64,000 bases of DNA from Streptomyces neyagawaensis (GTDB lineage: Bacteria; Actinomycetota; Actinomycetes; Streptomycetales; Streptomycetaceae). Where the stretch lies: positions 248,001 to 312,000 of the forward strand of contig NZ_JAMGBG010000001.1 in NCBI RefSeq assembly GCF_023516595.1, in the 5' to 3' direction. The position numbers and the translations under genes were made by a program. Below are positions 61,523-64,000 of this stretch, piece by piece (the first letter of the stretch is position 1; each line of letters starts with the position of its first letter). The notes under the pieces are model-generated. The model was not told the DNA's origin and ran no database searches. It was given only the letters and a program-made list of their open reading frames with translations.

Positions 61523-61891
61523 ATGACGACCCTCGTGATCATCGACGCCGCGAACGTGATCGGTTCCGTCCCCGACGGCTGGTGGCGCGACCGGCGCGGT
61601 GCGGCGGAGCGTCTGCGGGACCGGCTCGCCCGTGACGGGGTCCCGGGCCTGGAGGAGCCGGTGGAGATCGTCATGGTCGTGGAGGGCGCCGCCCGCGGTG
61701 TGGAGTCCGTCCCCGGCGTACGGGTCGAATCGGCCCCCGGCAGCGGCGACGACCGTATCGTCCAGCTGGTCACCGAGGAGGGCCGGGACCGCCCGACCCT
61801 CGTCGTCACCGCCGACCGCGAACTGCGCCGCCGGGTGGAGGAACTGGGCGCCGAGGTGGCGGGCCCGCGCACGGTACGCGGCGACGCCTGA
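61523..61891 (+). CDS. NYN/PIN-like domain protein (putative RNase)
   Basis: A 122-residue protein with a PIN-like NYN fold: LVIIDAANVIG at the N-terminus gives the first acidic metal residue and the D-xx-N pattern, GDDRIVQLV the central one, and LVVTADRELRRRVEELGAEV the last strand and acidic site. NYN proteins cleave RNA. Homologues have sometimes been labelled NTP pyrophosphohydrolase, which the motifs do not support. ATG 61523 has GGGGAA close upstream. Converges on the amino acid permease, with a terminator between. Confidence 0.75.
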   Translation: MTTLVIIDAANVIGSVPDGWWRDRRGAAERLRDRLARDGVPGLEEPVEIVMVVEGAARGVESVPGVRVESAPGSGDDRIVQLVTEEGRDRPTLVVTADRELRRRVEELGAEVAGPRTVRGDA

Positions 61892-61920
61892 CGCCCGACG
61901 ACGGCTGCCGCCCACGCGGT

Positions 61921-61961
61921 CCGGCCCCGTACAGCCCGGAGGCGGACCTGTACGGGGCCGG
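61921..61961. terminator. Bidirectional hairpin terminator
   Basis: Perfect 14-bp arms CCGGCCCCGTACAG / CTGTACGGGGCCGG with a 13-nt loop between the convergent NYN-protein and permease genes. Confidence 0.75.
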
Positions 61962-62028
61962 AGGGCGCCCTCGGGGCCGTCGCTGACGCCGGGTCAGGCG
62001 GACGGGCGGGGCGACGGGCGGGCGGCTG

Positions 62029-63549
62029 CTAAGCACCGCGTCCCGGCGACGGGGTGACGTCGCCCGGCTCGGTCCCCTCGTGGCGGCCGAGGCGGCTGTG
62101 CGAGCGGCCGTAGAGGAAGTACACGACGAACCCGGCGACCATCCACACCGCGAACCGCAGCCACGTCTCGGCGGGCAGGTTGATCATCAGCCACAGGGAC
62201 GCGCACACCGACAGGATCGGGATGACCGGCACCCACGGGGTGCGGAACGAGCGGTGCAGATCGGGGCGGGTCCTGCGGAGGATGATCACACCGATCGCGA
62301 CCACCACGAAGGCGAACAGGGTGCCGATGTTCACCAGGGCGGCGAGTTCGGTCAGCGGGGTGAAGCCGGCGAGGATCGCGATGATCACGCCCAGCAGGAT
62401 CGTCGGCCGGTGCGGGGTCCTGAACCGCGGGTGGACGTGGGAGAAGAAGCGCGGCAGCAGTCCGTCGCGGCTCATCGCGAAGAAGACACGCGTCTGGCCG
62501 AGGAGCAGGATCATGCAGACCGTCGTCAGGCCGACGGCGGCGCCGAAGCTGATGAAGCCCGCGAACCAGGGGTGGCCCGTCTCCTTGAAGGCGTCGGCGA
62601 GCGGGGCGTCGACGGACAGCTTGCTGTAGTGCTGCATGCCCGTGACGACGATCGACACGAGGACGTACAGCGTGGTGCAGATGAGGAGCGAGCCGAGGAT
62701 GCCGCGCGGCATGTCGCGCTGCGGGTTCCTGGTCTCCTCGGCGGCGGTGGCGACGACGTCGAAGCCGATGAACGCGAAGAACACCACCGAGGCGGCGGTG
62801 AAGATGCCCATCACACCGAAGTTGGAGGGCGCCCAGCCGAACATCAGCTGGATCAGCGGCGCCTGGAGACTGTCACCGGCGTCGACGGTCTGCGCCTTCG
62901 GGATGAACGGGTCGTAGTTCTTGCCCTCGATGAAGAACGCGCCCGCGATGATCACGGTCAGGACGACGGCGACCTTGATGGCGACGACGACCGAGGTGAT
63001 CCGCGCGGACAGCTTCATGCCGATCACGAGGATGGCGGTGAGGACCAGGACGAGCGCGGCGGCGAGGATGTCGAAGCCGAACTCCCCTGCGCCCTCTCTG
63101 CTGCCCAGGGCCGCGGGCATCTCCCAGCCCGCGTTGTCCATGAGCGACTGGATGTAGCCGGACCAGCCGACGGCCACCACCGCCGTCCCCAGCGCGAACT
63201 CCAGGACCAGGTCCCAGCCGATGATCCAGGCGGGCAGTTCACCGAGGGAGGCGTACGAGAACGTGTACGCGGACCCCGCGACGGGCAAGGTGGAGGCGAA
63301 CTCGGCGTAGCACAGCGCGGCCAGCGCGCAGGCGACACCGGCCGCGACGAACGCCAGGGCCACCGCGGGCCCGGCGTTGTTCTTGGCGACCGTACCGGTG
63401 AGGACGAAGATGCCGGTGCCGATGATGACGCCGACGCCGAAGACCGTCAGATCCAGCGCGGACAAGGATTTCTTGAGCGCGTGTTCGGGCTCCTCGGTAT
63501 CGAGGATGGACTGCTCGACCTTCTTCGTCCGGAAGAGTGTGCTGCTCAC
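62029..63549 (-). CDS. APC-family amino acid permease
   Basis: A 506-residue transporter of the cationic amino acid transporter type with about 12 membrane segments. The first helix has VFGVGVIIGTGIFVLTG, the classic APC substrate-binding GxG motif; YAEFASTLPVAGSAYTF, FFAFIGFDVVATAAEETRNP and RVFFAMSRDGLLP are also family blocks. GTG 63549 is chosen because GGAGG is 8 nt upstream; an earlier ATG at 63582 lacks a site. The short cytoplasmic C-terminus is charged. Substrate (lysine/arginine or broad) not certain. Confidence 0.88.
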   Translation of the reverse strand: MSSTLFRTKKVEQSILDTEEPEHALKKSLSALDLTVFGVGVIIGTGIFVLTGTVAKNNAGPAVALAFVAAGVACALAALCYAEFASTLPVAGSAYTFSYASLGELPAWIIGWDLVLEFALGTAVVAVGWSGYIQSLMDNAGWEMPAALGSREGAGEFGFDILAAALVLVLTAILVIGMKLSARITSVVVAIKVAVVLTVIIAGAFFIEGKNYDPFIPKAQTVDAGDSLQAPLIQLMFGWAPSNFGVMGIFTAASVVFFAFIGFDVVATAAEETRNPQRDMPRGILGSLLICTTLYVLVSIVVTGMQHYSKLSVDAPLADAFKETGHPWFAGFISFGAAVGLTTVCMILLLGQTRVFFAMSRDGLLPRFFSHVHPRFRTPHRPTILLGVIIAILAGFTPLTELAALVNIGTLFAFVVVAIGVIILRRTRPDLHRSFRTPWVPVIPILSVCASLWLMINLPAETWLRFAVWMVAGFVVYFLYGRSHSRLGRHEGTEPGDVTPSPGRGA

Positions 63550-63598
63550 AGGGGTACCTCCCACGCTTGTGGTCCTCGACATGATCGAGAGGGGGCGA

Positions 63599-63640
63599 TG
63601 GGGGTCCCCCCGGGTCGAGCGAAGCCGAGAGCTGGGGGAG
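63599..63640. repeat. Streptomyces-type extragenic palindromic element
   Basis: TGGGGGTCCCCCC followed by GGGTCGAGCGAAGCCGAGAGCTGGGGGAG. This combination (CTCCCCCA, a GCTTCGCTC loop and GGGGGACCCCCA read on the other strand) is a sequence I recognise as recurring between genes in many Streptomyces genomes. Located 50 bp upstream of the permease start; may form a long hairpin in the leader. Confidence 0.6.
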
Positions 63641-63673
63641 CGTATGCCCCGGCACGGGTGGTTTCACGCGAAT

Positions 63674-63713
63674 GGGCCGGTCTCACCACCGTAAAGGATG
63701 GTGGGACCGGCCC
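63674..63713 (-). terminator. Hairpin terminator after dxs
   Basis: 15-bp arms GGGCCGGTCTCACCA / TGGTGGGACCGGCCC with one mismatch (G-T in RNA) and a 10-nt loop, 20 bp beyond the stop of the leftward dxs gene. Confidence 0.75.
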
Positions 63714-63733
63714 GGACAGCCCAGTCGGGAGGG

Positions 63734-64000
63734 TCAGTCGCGCGCGGGCTCCACCTCGGAGGGCGTACCGTCCAGCCGGCCGTCGAGCTTGGAGACGAGA
63801 CCCGTGACCTGGCGGGCGATGTCGGGTGCGGTGAGCCCGATCTCGGCCATGACCTCGGCGCGGGAGGCGTGGTCGAGGAAGCGCGGCGGGATGCCGAAGT
63901 CGCGCAGCGGGATGTCGACGCCCGCGTCGCGCAGCGCCTGCGCGATCGCCGAGCCGACGCCGCCGACACGGGAGTTGTCCTCCACGGTGACGACCACGCG
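63734..64000 (-). CDS. dxs: 1-deoxy-D-xylulose-5-phosphate synthase, C-terminal part
   Basis: The last 88 codons of a leftward gene that continues beyond the window. [21 protein letters not shown] and [21 protein letters not shown], followed by [12 protein letters not shown], are the C-terminal transketolase-like segment of DXS, which condenses pyruvate and glyceraldehyde 3-phosphate in the first step of the MEP isoprenoid pathway. The thiamine-diphosphate-binding parts lie outside. Confidence 0.85.
   Translation of the reverse strand, partial: RVVVTVEDNSRVGGVGSAIAQALRDAGVDIPLRDFGIPPRFLDHASRAEVMAEIGLTAPDIARQVTGLVSKLDGRLDGTPSEVEPARD

Noticed and set aside
1..64000. tRNA, rRNA or riboswitch genes
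   Set aside because: I looked for cloverleaf-like segments and known leader motifs but saw none I could support by eye; a covariance-model scan was not possible.

Overview
The window is chromosomal DNA from a high-GC actinomycete, almost certainly a Streptomyces. The support is very high G+C with strong third-position GC bias, frequent GTG/TTG starts, two SARP-type regulators with NB-ARC domains, a WhiI sporulation regulator with a sigma-WhiG-like promoter, coproporphyrin-branch heme genes (hemE, cgoX, hemQ), and a gene order around dxs, fadA/fadB, rnd, whiI, hemE, cgoX/hemQ, murC/msrB that I recognise as the conserved core of Streptomyces chromosomes (from memory, not from a search).

Layout: (1) 0.3-7.5 kb, an FAD monooxygenase divergent from two tandem SARP/NB-ARC regulators, the first with a heptad direct repeat in front of it. 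(2) 7.7-14.5 kb, an AraC-family regulator with a TTA codon, a leftward operon (amidohydrolase, isochorismatase-like hydrolase, DoxX, DUF1275) and two rightward alpha/beta hydrolases; this reads as an accessory catabolic or detoxification block. (3) 14.6-19.1 kb, housekeeping: murC-msrB, a conserved hypothetical, a RibD-C reductase and divergent zapE. (4) 19.2-24.7 kb, a small secreted protein behind an unusual palindrome and 11-bp direct repeats, carbonic anhydrase plus SulP transporter, an SPFH protein and a Tat-exported PhoX-type phosphatase. (5) 24.7-30.5 kb, a decayed response-regulator fragment, a polysaccharide deacetylase lipoprotein, small proteins, an ABC exporter pair, a 37-bp repeat array and a PTH2 protein. 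(6) 30.7-35.0 kb, three DUF4142 paralogues around a DUF692 multinuclear-iron-type enzyme. (7) 35.1-41.8 kb, an S33 peptidase, hemQ, cgoX, a DUF4349 lipoprotein, a CoA-disulfide-reductase-like flavoprotein. (8) 41.8-46.5 kb, a 5'-truncated TnpB-like pseudogene, a NarL-type two-component system and a divergent DUF418 membrane protein. (9) 46.6-51.0 kb, hemE, DUF3000, whiI and an rnd gene broken by an in-frame amber codon. (10) 51.1-57.8 kb, a beta-mannoside uptake and hydrolysis locus (two permeases, binding protein, GH2 beta-mannosidase, LacI regulator). (11) 58.1-64.0 kb, fadA-fadB, a NYN-domain protein, an amino acid permease and the 3' end of dxs.

How the genes work together: hemE, cgoX and hemQ are three steps of the coproporphyrin-dependent heme pathway. 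The mannosidase locus lacks its own ATPase and probably borrows a shared one. fadA and fadB overlap and form a beta-oxidation pair. Carbonic anhydrase next to a SulP transporter suggests bicarbonate handling. The least explained parts are the DUF692/DUF4142 locus, whose first two DUF4142 genes carry an identical 17-nt palindrome before their TTG starts, and two separate triple 11-bp direct-repeat arrays (upstream of 19329 and of 34199) that look like OmpR/PhoP-type operators.
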